The notes below the pieces were generated by a model. That model was given only the letters and a program-made list of their open reading frames with translations. It was not told the origin of the DNA and did no database searches. A stretch of 64,000 nucleotides of DNA from Streptomyces sp. ISL-1 (GTDB taxonomy: Bacteria; Actinomycetota; Actinomycetes; Streptomycetales; Streptomycetaceae). Of this stretch, positions 20,877-30,343 are shown piece after piece (position 1 is the stretch's first letter; the number at the start of each line of letters is the position of its first letter). A program made the position numbers and the translations under genes. The stretch covers positions 285,291 to 349,290 of the forward strand of contig NZ_JAGGOI010000007.1 in assembly GCF_018614585.1 (NCBI RefSeq), read 5' to 3'.

Positions 20877-20926
20877 CGGTCTTCGCCGGAGCGGCTCGCT
20901 GAGCTGCTTCACCTTCGGATCAGCGA

Positions 20927-20968
20927 AGCCCGCTCACCGAAGTGCGATCACCGAAGTCCGCTCACCGA
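20927..20968. repeat. three 14-bp tandem repeats
   Basis: Units at 20927, 20941 and 20955 share the pattern AG-C-CG-TCACCGA. The third contains the stop codon of the aldo/keto reductase (20962-20964). They fill the gap between two convergent genes. Confidence 0.7.
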
Positions 20969-21807
20969 AGGGCGGCCAGATCCTCCGCCGAGAGCCTGAT
21001 CGCGGCCGCGTCCAGGTTCTCCTGAAGATGCGCGAGCGAGCCGGTGCCCGGCGTCGGGCACAGCACCGGGGAACGGTGCAGCAGCCAGGCCAGTGCGATC
21101 TGCCCCCTGCTCGCGCCATGCCGAGCGGCGACCGCGTCGAGCGCCGCCGCGGCCTCGCCCGTCAGCGCCCCGTTGGCGAGCGGAAACCACGGCAGGAAAG
21201 CCAGGCCGTGCGCCTCGCACACCTCGAGCACCGCCTCCGACTCGCGGCCGATCAGGTTGAAGCGGTTTTGCACCGAGGCGATCGAGCCGGTCCCGGCGAG
21301 GCCCAGTGCCTTCTTCAGCTGCTCGACGGTCACCGTGTCCAGGCCGATGTGCCGGATCTTGCCCTCGCGCCTCAACTCGCCCAGCGCGCCGAGCTGTTCC
21401 GCAAGCTGCACCTCGGGATCCAGCCGGTGCAGCTGATACAGGTCGATCCTGTCCGTACGCAGCCGGCGCAGACTCGCCTCGCACATCGCGCGCAGTTGCT
21501 CGGGCCGGCCCGCGACATGCCAGGCGCTGTCGCTCGTACGCACCACCCCGCCCTTCGTCGCGACGACCAGGTCGGCGGGGTACGGGTGCAGCGCCTCGGC
21601 GACCAGCTCCTCCGCGAGACCCGGGCCGTAGTTGTCGGCGGTGTCGATCAGCGTGACGCCCCGCTCGACCGCCCGCCGGATCACCGCGACGGCGTCCGCA
21701 CGCTCACCGCGCGGCCCCCAGTACCCCCGGCCGGCGAGCTGTGCGGTGCCGTAGCCGAGGCGGCGTACGGTCAGCTCCCCGCCGAGCCGGAAAGTCTCCG
21801 AGGCCAT
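20962..21807 (-). CDS. aldo/keto reductase
   Basis: A 281-residue NADPH-dependent TIM-barrel reductase. Catalytic tetrad: Asp in LIDTADNYG and its Tyr, Lys in VVATKGG and His in YQLHRLD. NADP-binding end motif TPGTGSLAHLQENLDAA. The start is taken at MASETFRLGG (21807), where the family begins; the frame extends 25 codons upstream with no similarity. The substrate is unknown. The stop lies within short tandem repeats. Confidence 0.9.
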   Translation of the reverse strand: MASETFRLGGELTVRRLGYGTAQLAGRGYWGPRGERADAVAVIRRAVERGVTLIDTADNYGPGLAEELVAEALHPYPADLVVATKGGVVRTSDSAWHVAGRPEQLRAMCEASLRRLRTDRIDLYQLHRLDPEVQLAEQLGALGELRREGKIRHIGLDTVTVEQLKKALGLAGTGSIASVQNRFNLIGRESEAVLEVCEAHGLAFLPWFPLANGALTGEAAAALDAVAARHGASRGQIALAWLLHRSPVLCPTPGTGSLAHLQENLDAAAIRLSAEDLAALR

Positions 21808-22102
21808 GGCTGGAACGTATCCGACTGTGCCGGCCTCGTGTCCATGCGCTACATCATCACGGGGCAGGGCGATGTGCGGCACCGTCGGCGGGCGACTGGC
21901 CGAGGCAGGGTGGGGGGTGTGGAGTCCCTCACACGGTGCCGATCATTTGGCTTCTTTTGCCCGGTATGGGAATTTCATGACTTCAATGGGTCGACGGTCT
22001 GTTTCATGCGGTGACGGCCTCTTTGAGCTGACGCTTCCTCGGTTCGAATGCCCTTGATAGACACGAAGGGTTCGGCGACCGTCCCGGCGAGAGAAGCACC
22101 GC

Positions 22103-22354
22103 ATGATCCACGACCCCACTCCGGATCACCACGAGTTCGAGATCGACCTGGCGCGCGACGAGGTCAGGCGGCGCGCCGCGGTGCTCGAGGCTGTCGGAGA
22201 CGACTGGGACCCGGTGGCCGTGCTCGAGGGTGAGCAGGAGGCGTACCACCTGCTGTACTCGAATCTGGACGCCCAGCAGCAGGAGACCTACGACCGGCTC
22301 GTGGCGGCCGGTGTCCTGCCCGGACGGGAGGGCGAGGGCCATGCTGCCGATTGA
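22103..22354 (+). CDS. small conserved hypothetical protein, 83 aa
   Basis: An acidic helical protein beginning MIHDPTPDHHEFEIDLARDE, containing YHLLYSNLDAQQQETYDRLV. I recognise this as a small Streptomyces family but know no function. A GAGAGAAG ribosome site precedes the ATG. It overlaps the next small Cys-rich gene by 14 nt, so they form a two-gene unit. A 295-bp AT-richer upstream region (from 21808) should hold its promoter. Confidence 0.7.
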   Translation: MIHDPTPDHHEFEIDLARDEVRRRAAVLEAVGDDWDPVAVLEGEQEAYHLLYSNLDAQQQETYDRLVAAGVLPGREGEGHAAD

Positions 22355-22577
22355 TCCATCGGCCGATGCCGGGCGCCGGGCCTGGGTGCCGTGTCCGGGG
22401 TGCGCCGATCACCGGGACTGCGCTGTCTGCCTGGCAGGGCGCACCTGCCGTGACCACTGGCGCTATCTGCTCTCCAATGTGGGCAGCTTGCTGCATCTGC
22501 AGTGTTCCAACTGCGCGCACCTGTGGGCCCATGAGACCGGTTTCGGTGCCGGATCGCGGGGCGCGCGCCCCGCGTAG
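22341..22577 (+). CDS. small Cys-rich probable zinc-ribbon protein, 78 aa
   Basis: It starts at ATG 22341 with GGGAGGGCGAGG upstream. Cysteines occur as CPGC, DCAVC, RTC and QCSNC, with His residues between (DHRDC, CRDHW, NCAHLW), a pattern suited to one or two zinc sites. No membrane segment or signal. It overlaps the upstream 83-residue gene by 14 nt. Possibly a nucleic-acid or protein-interaction ribbon; function unknown. Confidence 0.65.
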   Translation: MLPIDPSADAGRRAWVPCPGCADHRDCAVCLAGRTCRDHWRYLLSNVGSLLHLQCSNCAHLWAHETGFGAGSRGARPA

Positions 22578-22628
22578 GGCATTCGGCGGCAACCGGTTCG
22601 CGGCTGCGCCCGGGCCGCTGATCTGCCG

Positions 22629-23375
22629 TCAGGCAGTGGCCGCGACCAGCCGCCCGATCCGCGCCTGGTGGTAGCGCTCCAGCAGCAGCCGCGCCAACTC
22701 CGGTGCCGGGCCCAGAACATCGGCCAGCACGTCCGCCTCGCGCGCGCCCGCGGCGATACGGTCCGGGAGGCGGCCGGGAGCGATGACATACGGAGCCACC
22801 GCCACCCGGCGGACGCCCCCGGCCCGCAGGTCCCGCACCGCGTCCTCGGTGCGGGGAAGGGAAGCGGAGGCGAACGCAGGCCGCACGGCGCACCAACCGG
22901 TGTGCCGCAGCTCCCGCGCGATTTCAGCGATCACTGCGATCGCCTCCGGGTCTGTGGAGCCCGCCGAGGCCAGCACCAGGCCGGTCGAGCCCTTCCGGGA
23001 AGGGTCGAGCCCCGCCTCGTACAGCCGTCGCTCCAGGGCGGACAGCAGCAGCGGCGACGGGCCGAGGACCTCCGCCTGGCGGATGCGCAGGCGCGGCAGG
23101 CGCGCCGACGCCTCGTGCAGTACGGCGGGGATGTCGGCCTTGGCGTGGAAGGCGCGGGTCAGCAGCAGCGGCAGCGCGACCACATCCTCGACGCCCTCGG
23201 CGGCCAGCCGCTCCAGCACGCGTGGCACGGCAGGGGCGTTGAAGTCCAGGAAGCCCGTCTCCACGCGCAGCCCCGGCCGCAGCGACCTGGCCCGCTCCAC
23301 CAGGGCGTGCACGGTCGCGGCATGCCGCGGGTCGCGGCTGCCGTGGGCGATGACGAGGAGGACCGGGCTGCGCAT
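22629..23375 (-). CDS. sirohydrochlorin chelatase (CbiX/SirB-like)
   Basis: A 248-residue protein of two related halves. The metal-binding histidines appear in LLVIAHGSRD (residue 11) and LLLTRAFHAKADIP (about 78). The family inserts Fe2+ or Co2+ into sirohydrochlorin. Its place at the end of the sulfur cluster argues for the ferrochelatase step making siroheme for the sulfite reductase encoded upstream. It is the last gene of the minus-strand block, 7 bp after the permease stop. Confidence 0.88.
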   Translation of the reverse strand: MRSPVLLVIAHGSRDPRHAATVHALVERARSLRPGLRVETGFLDFNAPAVPRVLERLAAEGVEDVVALPLLLTRAFHAKADIPAVLHEASARLPRLRIRQAEVLGPSPLLLSALERRLYEAGLDPSRKGSTGLVLASAGSTDPEAIAVIAEIARELRHTGWCAVRPAFASASLPRTEDAVRDLRAGGVRRVAVAPYVIAPGRLPDRIAAGAREADVLADVLGPAPELARLLLERYHQARIGRLVAATA

Positions 23376-23382
23376 GACGTAA

Positions 23383-24274
23383 TCAGCTCTTGACGAGGAG
23401 ACCGCGGCTGCGCAGCACCCGCCGCTCCAGCGGACTGAAGATCAGCAGGTCGATGGCGATGCCGACGATCAGGATGAGGATGATGGCGAGGAGCACGCCG
23501 GGCATGTCGGCGTTGTTGCGCCCGTTCTCCAGCAACTGGCCGAGTCCCAGGCCCAGCTCGGGCGAGGAGGCGATGATCTCGGCGGCCATCAGGGAGCGCC
23601 ACGAGAATGCCCAGCCCTGCTTCAGGCCCGCCAGATAGCCGGGCAGCGCGGCCGGCATGACCACATGCCAGATGCCCCGGAACCCGGTGGCGCCCAGAGT
23701 CCGGCCCGCCCGCAGGAACAGCGGCGGCACCTGGTCCACTCCGGAGACCAGCCCGTTGGCGATCGAGGGGACCGCGCCGAGCAGGATCACGGCGTACATC
23801 ATCGAGTCGTTGAGGCCGAGCCAGATCACCGCCGGAGCCACCCAGGCGACCGAGGGCAGCGCCTGGAGGCCGGAGAGGATCGGTCCGATCGCCGCACGGA
23901 CGAACTTCACCCGGGCGACGATCAGCCCGAGCGGGGTGCCGATGGCGAGTGCCAGCAAGAAGCCCAGCAGGCCACGCGAGACGCTGGTCCAGACGACATC
24001 GAGCAGCGTGCCCTGCACCCACTGCTCGGCCGCGCTGTCCCACACCGCGGACGGGGCGGGCAGCTTGTAGTCCTCGGTGACCTTCGCCTGGACCAGCAGC
24101 TGCCAGACGACCAGCACGAGGGCCACGGCCAGGACGGGCGGCAGCACCTTCTGCAGCAGCACCTGGCGCAACGGGGTGCGATTGACCTGTACGGCGTCCA
24201 GCGCGTCCAGGCCGGCTTCGAGGCCGGCGAGGTCGTCGGCCTTCGTGCCTGCCTTCGCGACGTCGTCGCGAACC

Positions 24275-24288
<14 letters not shown>
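23383..24288 (-). CDS. sulfonate-type ABC transporter permease
   Basis: A 301-residue permease of the SsuC/TauC/NrtB family. About six membrane segments from residue 48, with the ATPase-contact loop LGATGFRGIWHVVMPAALPG at about 205-224. The start at 24288 overlaps the ATPase gene by 14 nt. Context (cys genes) supports alkanesulfonate or similar organosulfur import rather than nitrate or taurine specifically. Confidence 0.88.
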
Positions 24289-25075
<787 letters not shown>

Positions 25076-25110
25076 GGTCGTCACCTCCTGGGAACGTTGG
25101 GGTTCGCTGG

Positions 25111-26226
25111 TTACTTGACGCCGAGACCGGCGTCGGCGACCTCGGGCTGCCCTTCGGCCCCCAGGACCTTGTTGAGGAGCGTCAGGTCGTAGATCCCGTT
25201 CAGGTCGGGCTTCTTCAGCAGACCGGACGCGACCGAGTGCTGCGCCTGCGTGTTCAGCGTGGCGGCCAGCGGGTCATTGGTGATCTGGATGCTCGGCCAG
25301 GCCAGGTCGATGACCTTGGCGGGGAGCTCCTTGCCGGTCTCTTCCTTGAGGGCGGCATTGGCCGAGGCCTTCGCCTTGTCCGGGTTGGCGTTGATCCATT
25401 CGTTGGTTTTCACGGTGCCGCGCAGTACGGCCTCGACAACGTCCGGGTGCTCCTTGAGGAAGCTCTGCTTCACGATGATGTTCGTGATCACGAACTTCTT
25501 GTCGGGCCACAGGGTGGACTCGTCGAGCAGCACCTTCGCGCCCTCGGAGACCAGCTTGGACGCGGTCGGCTCCGGCACCCAGGCGCCGTCGATCGCACCG
25601 GACTTGTAGGCGTCCGGGGTGACCTTGTTGTCCGTACGGACCACCGAGACGTCGCCCTTGCCGCTCTGGGCGTCGACCTTCCAGCCCTTCTCGGAGATCC
25701 AGTTGAGGAAGGCGACGTCCTGGGTGTTGCCCAGCTGCGGGGTGGCGATCTTCTTGCCCTTGACGTCGTCCAGGGTCTTGATCTTGTCCGGGTTGACGAC
25801 GAGCTTCACGCCACCCGATGCGGAGCCGGAGATGATCCGCAGGTTCTGGCCCTTGGCCTTCGTGTAACCGTTGATGGAGGGGGAGGGGCCGATGAAGCCG
25901 ATGTCGATGCTGCCGCCGTTGAGGGCCTCGATCTCGGACGGACCGGCGTTGAATGCCTGGGGGGCCACCCTGGTGCCGCCCAGCTCCTTCGCGATGAGCC
26001 CCTCCTGCAGGCCCACCAGAGCGGTGGCGTGCGTGAGGTTGGGGAAGTAGCCGATCTTCACGGTGTCGGCGGAGAGCTTCTTGCCGCCGGCGGCGACCTT
26101 GGCCTTCTCGCCGTCGTCCTTCTTGGCCTCGGAGCCGTAGCCGCACGAGGCGAGCGCGCCGATCAGCAGTGGCAGAGCGGTGGCCGCGACGAGGCTGCGG
26201 CGCAGTTTGGTACGGGTGGCAGGCAC
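25111..26226 (-). CDS. sulfonate-type ABC substrate-binding lipoprotein
   Basis: A 371-residue NrtA/SsuA-like binding protein. GTG start at 26226 with GAGAGGAAA upstream. Signal LRRSLVAATALPLLIG and lipobox GALASC give lipid attachment near residue 28. The mature domain starts TVKIGYFPNLTHATALVGLQ and shows the ligand-loop region FIGPSPSINGYTK. Separated from cysN by 228 bp, so it may have its own promoter or be read through. Confidence 0.9.
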   Translation of the reverse strand: MPATRTKLRRSLVAATALPLLIGALASCGYGSEAKKDDGEKAKVAAGGKKLSADTVKIGYFPNLTHATALVGLQEGLIAKELGGTRVAPQAFNAGPSEIEALNGGSIDIGFIGPSPSINGYTKAKGQNLRIISGSASGGVKLVVNPDKIKTLDDVKGKKIATPQLGNTQDVAFLNWISEKGWKVDAQSGKGDVSVVRTDNKVTPDAYKSGAIDGAWVPEPTASKLVSEGAKVLLDESTLWPDKKFVITNIIVKQSFLKEHPDVVEAVLRGTVKTNEWINANPDKAKASANAALKEETGKELPAKVIDLAWPSIQITNDPLAATLNTQAQHSVASGLLKKPDLNGIYDLTLLNKVLGAEGQPEVADAGLGVK

Positions 26227-26353
26227 GGGAGGGTTTCCTCTCGGAGGCCCGGTGCTCAGTTCCCTCGGGAACCTGGTGATGCAGCCGGGAAGTCGGCAGG
26301 TCTTCGTCTGAGCGGGGTGCGGGGGGTGCGGGCGCGCCGGCAGTGCGCGTACG

Positions 26354-26455
26354 TCATCGCGCACATCGCGCCACCCCGCCGGTACCCGCGCCGAGGGCGC
26401 CGCTGCCGACGCGGCCGCCCTCCTTCGCGAACGTCGCGTAGAAGTCGATGGTCAT
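26354..26455 (-). CDS. possible 33-residue ORF coupled to cysN
   Basis: The stop of cysN overlaps a new ATG (ATGA at 26454-26457 read on the minus strand). The ORF begins MTIDFYATFAKEGGRVG and ends after 33 codons. Coupling is suggestive, and a GAAG lies near the stop. Gly/Ala-rich second half. It may be a genuine small protein or the chance tail of a decayed gene. Confidence 0.35.
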   Translation of the reverse strand: MTIDFYATFAKEGGRVGSGALGAGTGGVARCAR

Positions 26456-27810
26456 CAGAAGTCCCACCCCTCGTCGTCCCGAACGGCGTCGGTCGCCTGC
26501 ACGGCCGCGGCGGTCGCGACGAACGAGTCGCCCACCATTCCGGCCGCGAGCGTCGTGCCGTCCGCCGGGTCGATCAGCAGGAACGAGCCGGTGCGGCGGG
26601 AGTCGGCGTACGAGTCGAGCGCGAGCGGCTCGGCGGTGCGGATGGTGACCCGGCCGATGTCATTGGCGACCAGATGCCCGGGGTTCGGGTGCTGGGAGAG
26701 GTCGTCGAGGGTCAGCCGGGACGGGATGTCCTTGACGATCGCCTTGACCGTGCGGGTGGTGTGCTTGAGCAGTACCCGCTGGCCGACGGCGAGCGGCTGG
26801 TCCGCGACATGGCAGACGGTCGCCTCGACGTCCTGGGTGGTCGCGGGCGCGTCGCCGCTCGGCACGATCAGGTCGCCCCGCGAGATGTCGATGTCGTCCT
26901 CCAGCAGGAGGGTGACGGACTGAGGGGTCCAGGCGATGTCCACCGACTCGCCGAGCAGGTCGATTCCGGCGATCTTCGACGTGCGGCCCGCCGGAAGGAC
27001 GGTCACCTGCTCGCCGACCCGGAACGTGCCCGCGGCGATCTGGCCCGCGTAGCCCCGGTAGTCGGGGTGCTCCGCGGTCTGCGGGCGGATGACGTACTGC
27101 ACCGGCAGCCGGGCGTGGCAGCCCGTCAGGTCGTGGCTGGACGGGACCGTCTCCAGGTGTTCCAGGACGGTCGGGCCGCCGTACCAGTCCATGTTCGCGG
27201 ACGGGTCCACGACGTTGTCGCCGGCCAGCGCGGAGATCGGGATTGCCGTGACCTCGGGGACGCCCAGGGAGGCGGCGTACGCGGTGAACTCCTCGGCGAT
27301 CGCGGCGAAGACGGGCTCGGCGTAGTCGACGAGGTCCATCTTGTTGACGGCGAGGACGACATGCGGGACGCGAAGCAGGGCGGCGACCGCGGCATGGCGG
27401 CGGGTCTGCTCGACCACGCCGTTGCGCGCGTCGACCAGCACGACGGCCAGCTCGGCCGTGGACGCGCCGGTGACCATGTTGCGGGTGTACTGCACATGGC
27501 CCGGGGTGTCGGCGAGGATGAAGCGCCTGCGCGGCGTCGCGAAGTAGCGGTACGCGACATCGATGGTGATGCCCTGCTCCCGCTCGGCCCGCAGACCGTC
27601 GGTGAGCAGCGCCAGGTCCGGGGTCTCCTGGCCACGCGAGCGGGAGGCGTGCTCGACGGCCTCCAACTGGTCGGTCAGGATCGACTTGGAGTCGTGCAGC
27701 AGCCGCCCGACGAGGGTGGACTTGCCGTCGTCGACGGACCCGGCGGTGGCGAAACGCAGCAGGGTGGTGGCCGACAGCTGCTCGGCCAACTTGATGTCAT
27801 GTGTGGTCAT
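26455..27810 (-). CDS. cysN: sulfate adenylyltransferase subunit 1 (GTPase)
   Basis: A 451-residue EF-Tu-like GTPase that powers ATP sulfurylase. P-loop GSVDDGKST (residues 24-32), switch region EQGITIDVAYRYF, G3 DTPGH and G4 NKMD are intact, followed by two beta-barrel domains. The start is 2 nt after the cysD stop, as in an obligate two-subunit pair. No fused APS kinase domain: cysC is separate here. Confidence 0.97.
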   Translation of the reverse strand: MTTHDIKLAEQLSATTLLRFATAGSVDDGKSTLVGRLLHDSKSILTDQLEAVEHASRSRGQETPDLALLTDGLRAEREQGITIDVAYRYFATPRRRFILADTPGHVQYTRNMVTGASTAELAVVLVDARNGVVEQTRRHAAVAALLRVPHVVLAVNKMDLVDYAEPVFAAIAEEFTAYAASLGVPEVTAIPISALAGDNVVDPSANMDWYGGPTVLEHLETVPSSHDLTGCHARLPVQYVIRPQTAEHPDYRGYAGQIAAGTFRVGEQVTVLPAGRTSKIAGIDLLGESVDIAWTPQSVTLLLEDDIDISRGDLIVPSGDAPATTQDVEATVCHVADQPLAVGQRVLLKHTTRTVKAIVKDIPSRLTLDDLSQHPNPGHLVANDIGRVTIRTAEPLALDSYADSRRTGSFLLIDPADGTTLAAGMVGDSFVATAAAVQATDAVRDDEGWDF

Positions 27811-27812
27811 GG

Positions 27813-28748
27813 CTAGAAGTACCCCTCGCGCTTGCGGTCTTCCATCGCGGCCTCGGACATCTTGTCGTCGGCGCGGGTCGCGCCCCGCTCGGTGAGCCGG
27901 GACGCGGCGATCTCGGTGATCACGTCGTCCAGCGTGGTGGCGTCGGAGTCGACGGCTCCGGTGCAGGACATGTCGCCGACGGTGCGGTAGCGCACCAGCC
28001 GCGTCTCGATGCTCTCGGACTCCTTGGGACCGCCCCACGCACCGGCGGTCAGCCACATGCCGGAGCGCTGGAATACCTCGCGCTCGTGCGCGAAGTAGAT
28101 CTCGGGCAGCTCGATCTTCTCGCGCTCGATGTACTGCCAGACGTCCAGCTCGGTCCAGTTGGACAGCGGGAAGACTCGCACATGCTCGCCGGGAGCGTGG
28201 CGGCCGTTGTAGAGCTGCCACAGCTCGGGCCGCTGCCGGCGCGGGTCCCACTGCGAGAACTCGTCGCGCAGCGAGAACACCCGCTCCTTGGCGCGCGCCT
28301 TCTCCTCGTCCCGGCGGCCACCGCCGAACACCGCGTCGAAGCGGTGCTCCTGGATGGCCTCGGTCAGCGGGACGGTCTGCAGCGGATTACGCGTCCCGTC
28401 GGGGCGCTCGCGGAGCACACCACGGTCGATGTAGTCCTGTACGGAGGCCACATGGAGCCGCAGCCCATGTGCGGCCACCACCCGGTCGCGGTACTCCAGC
28501 ACCTCGGGGAAGTTGTGCCCGGTGTCCACGTGCAGCAGCGTGAAGGGGACCGCGGCCGGCGCGAACGCCTTGAGCGCCAGATGCAGCATGACGATCGAGT
28601 CCTTGCCGCCCGAGAAGAGGATCACCGGCCGCTCGAACTCGCCTGCCACCTCGCGGAAGATGTGCACTCCCTCGGACTCCAGGGCGTCCAGGTGCGACAG
28701 GGCGTACGGGCTGTCAGTGCCCTCGTGAACAGTTGCGGCAGTCGTCAT
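27813..28748 (-). CDS. cysD: sulfate adenylyltransferase subunit 2
   Basis: A 311-residue catalytic subunit that makes APS from ATP and sulfate. PP-loop SGGKDS (about residues 46-51) and the family segment FGGGRRDEEKARAKERVFS are present; the C-terminus ends EDRKREGYF, typical of CysD. ATG at 28748 with AAAGGGG upstream. Between cysC and cysD lie 148 bp carrying two GGGGGTGCCCCC-type stem-loops. Confidence 0.97.
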   Translation of the reverse strand: MTTAATVHEGTDSPYALSHLDALESEGVHIFREVAGEFERPVILFSGGKDSIVMLHLALKAFAPAAVPFTLLHVDTGHNFPEVLEYRDRVVAAHGLRLHVASVQDYIDRGVLRERPDGTRNPLQTVPLTEAIQEHRFDAVFGGGRRDEEKARAKERVFSLRDEFSQWDPRRQRPELWQLYNGRHAPGEHVRVFPLSNWTELDVWQYIEREKIELPEIYFAHEREVFQRSGMWLTAGAWGGPKESESIETRLVRYRTVGDMSCTGAVDSDATTLDDVITEIAASRLTERGATRADDKMSEAAMEDRKREGYF

Positions 28749-28860
28749 GCTGGACCCCTTTCGTTCTCCCCCGGAGCCTTGGGCGTGGGGGTGCCCCCAT
28801 CTCCGCCCGCGCCGCGCAGAGGTGCTGCTTTCGAGTTTGTCCGCGGCCGGGCGGCCGCAC

Positions 28861-28899
28861 GTGCTCCCCCAGCTACCGCTGGGCGGTGCCCCCAGCTCA
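28861..28899. repeat. REP-like CCCCCAGC/GCTGGG stem-loop element
   Basis: An element with GTGCTCCCCCAGC, TACCGCTGGG and GGTGCCCCCAGC segments, able to form a hairpin. It overlaps the cysC stop codon (28897-28899). A related stretch with CCCCCGGAGCC and GGGGGTGCCCCC occurs at about 28768-28800, before the cysD start. A further relative sits inside the gene at 34830-36494. Confidence 0.55.
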
Positions 28900-29463
28900 C
28901 AGGAGGCCCCTCTCGGTGAGCAGCGAGTGAAGTGCCGCCGCGGACTCCTGCACGGTCTGGGTGTGCGACTCGATCCGCAGATCTGGGTTCCGCGGCTCCT
29001 CGTACGGGTCGTCGACGCCGGTGAGACCACTGATCTCGCCGGCCGCCTGCTTGGCGTACAGACCCTTCACATCTCGTACGGAGCACACCTCCACGGGAGT
29101 GGCGACATGCACCTCCAGATACGCGGTGCCCTCGGTCCGGTGCCGCTTGCGGACGGACTCGCGGCTGTCCTCGTACGGGGCGATCACCGGCACCAGAGCC
29201 TTGATGCCGTTGGACGCGAGGAGTTCGGCGACGAAGCCGATCCGCTGAACGTTGGTGTGGCGGTCCTCGCGGCTGAAGCCGAGGCCCGCCGAGAGGAATT
29301 CGCGGATCTCGTCGCCGTCGAGCACCTCGGTCCGGTGGCCGTCGGCGCGCAGCCGGTCCGCCAGCTCATAGGCGATGGTGGTCTTGCCCGCGCTCGGCAG
29401 ACCGGTGAGCCAGATGGTGGCCCCAGTCACGTGCTTCTCCCGCTGGTTCTTGTCGTGGTTCAT
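28897..29463 (-). CDS. cysC: adenylylsulfate kinase
   Basis: A 188-residue kinase phosphorylating APS to PAPS. P-loop GLPSAGKT (residues 21-28), DGDEIREFLSAGLGFSREDR and the lid region VRDVKGLYAKQ are visible. ATG at 29463 overlaps the cysH stop by ATGA; a GTG at 29430 with GGGAGAAG just upstream is an alternative start. Because the reductase upstream is of the APS-using type, PAPS here may serve sulfotransferases rather than assimilation. Confidence 0.93.
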   Translation of the reverse strand: MNHDKNQREKHVTGATIWLTGLPSAGKTTIAYELADRLRADGHRTEVLDGDEIREFLSAGLGFSREDRHTNVQRIGFVAELLASNGIKALVPVIAPYEDSRESVRKRHRTEGTAYLEVHVATPVEVCSVRDVKGLYAKQAAGEISGLTGVDDPYEEPRNPDLRIESHTQTVQESAAALHSLLTERGLL

Positions 29464-30167
29464 CAGCCGTGCAGCCCGCATTCGGTCTTGCCCCGGCCCG
29501 CCCAGCGGCCGGCGCGCGCGTCCTCGCCCTCCAGCACCCGACGGGTGCAGGGCGCGCAGCCCACGGAGGCGTAACCGTCCATCAGCAGCGGGTTGGTGAG
29601 TACGCCGTGCTCGGCGACGTACGCGTCCACGTCGTCCTGCGTCCAGCGGGCGATCGGCGAGATCTTGACCTTCTGCCGCTTCTCGTCCCAGCCGACGACC
29701 GGGGTGTTCGCCCGGGTCGGGGACTCGTCCCGGCGCAGGCCGGTCGCCCACGCGTCGTACCCGGTCAGGCCCTCTTCGAGCGGCTTGACCTTGCGCAGCG
29801 CGCAGCACAGGTCGGGGTCGCGGTCGTGCAGCCTGGGGCCGTACTCGGCGTCCTGCTCGGCCACGGTCTGCCGCGGGGTGAGCGTGATGACGTTGACGTC
29901 CATCACCGCGTCCACGGCGTCCCGGGTCCCGATCGTCTCGGGGAAGTGGTAGCCGGTGTCGAGGAAGACCACGTCGACCGGGCTGCCGCTGGGGAAGGCA
30001 CGGGAGGCGAGGTGGGCGACCACCGCGTCCTCCATCGAGGATGTGACGCAGAAGCGCGGCCCGAAGGTGTCGGCCGCCCACTTCAGAATGTCCAGGGCGG
30101 AGGCCCCTTCGAGGTCCCGCCCGGCCGCTTCCGCGAGCTCTTTGAGATCGGTCCGTACCGCCGTCAT
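29463..30167 (-). CDS. cysH: adenylylsulfate (APS) reductase
   Basis: A 234-residue reductase converting APS to sulfite. The Cys pairs Cys121-Cys122 and Cys204-Cys207 are the 4Fe-4S ligands typical of APS-specific enzymes, and the catalytic Cys230 lies in the C-terminal ECGLH motif. It overlaps both the zinc-ribbon gene (4 nt) and cysC (4 nt). Confidence 0.95.
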   Translation of the reverse strand: MTAVRTDLKELAEAAGRDLEGASALDILKWAADTFGPRFCVTSSMEDAVVAHLASRAFPSGSPVDVVFLDTGYHFPETIGTRDAVDAVMDVNVITLTPRQTVAEQDAEYGPRLHDRDPDLCCALRKVKPLEEGLTGYDAWATGLRRDESPTRANTPVVGWDEKRQKVKISPIARWTQDDVDAYVAEHGVLTNPLLMDGYASVGCAPCTRRVLEGEDARAGRWAGRGKTECGLHG

Positions 30168-30343
30168 ATCTCGTTCCCTCCACCGTCATTGCGCTGAAGT
30201 CCACGGGTCAGCAGCCCGAGGAACTTCAGTTGGAAGGCTCGGTTGCACGCCGCGCATTCCCATGCGCCGTGGCCCTGCTCGCTGGGACGCAGGTCCTCGT
30301 CGCCGCAGTACGGGCAGTAGAAGGGGGCCGCGCGCTCGCTCAT
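30164..30343 (-). CDS. 59-residue zinc-ribbon protein in the sulfur operon
   Basis: ATG at 30343 overlaps the sulfite reductase stop (ATGA), and its own stop overlaps the cysH start (ATGA). The sequence has CPYC and CAAC knuckles about 20 residues apart (FYCPYCGDEDLRP and WECAACNRAFQL), so a four-Cys zinc or iron site is expected. Small, basic C-terminus. The interlocked position implies a role in sulfite/APS reduction, perhaps as an electron carrier or assembly factor. I know of no proven function. Confidence 0.85.
   Translation of the reverse strand: MSERAAPFYCPYCGDEDLRPSEQGHGAWECAACNRAFQLKFLGLLTRGLQRNDGGGNEI

Noticed and set aside
25237..27816. An 859-codon open frame on the plus strand across the sulfonate binding protein and cysN
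   Set aside because: Antisense to two clearly recognised genes; long antisense frames are expected from the GC bias. Translation is low-complexity Gly/Arg/Val-rich with no family match.
29430..29463. GTG 29430 as the cysC start
   Set aside because: A plausible alternative with GGGAGAAG nearby, but the ATGA overlap at 29463 fits the coupled pattern of the whole operon.
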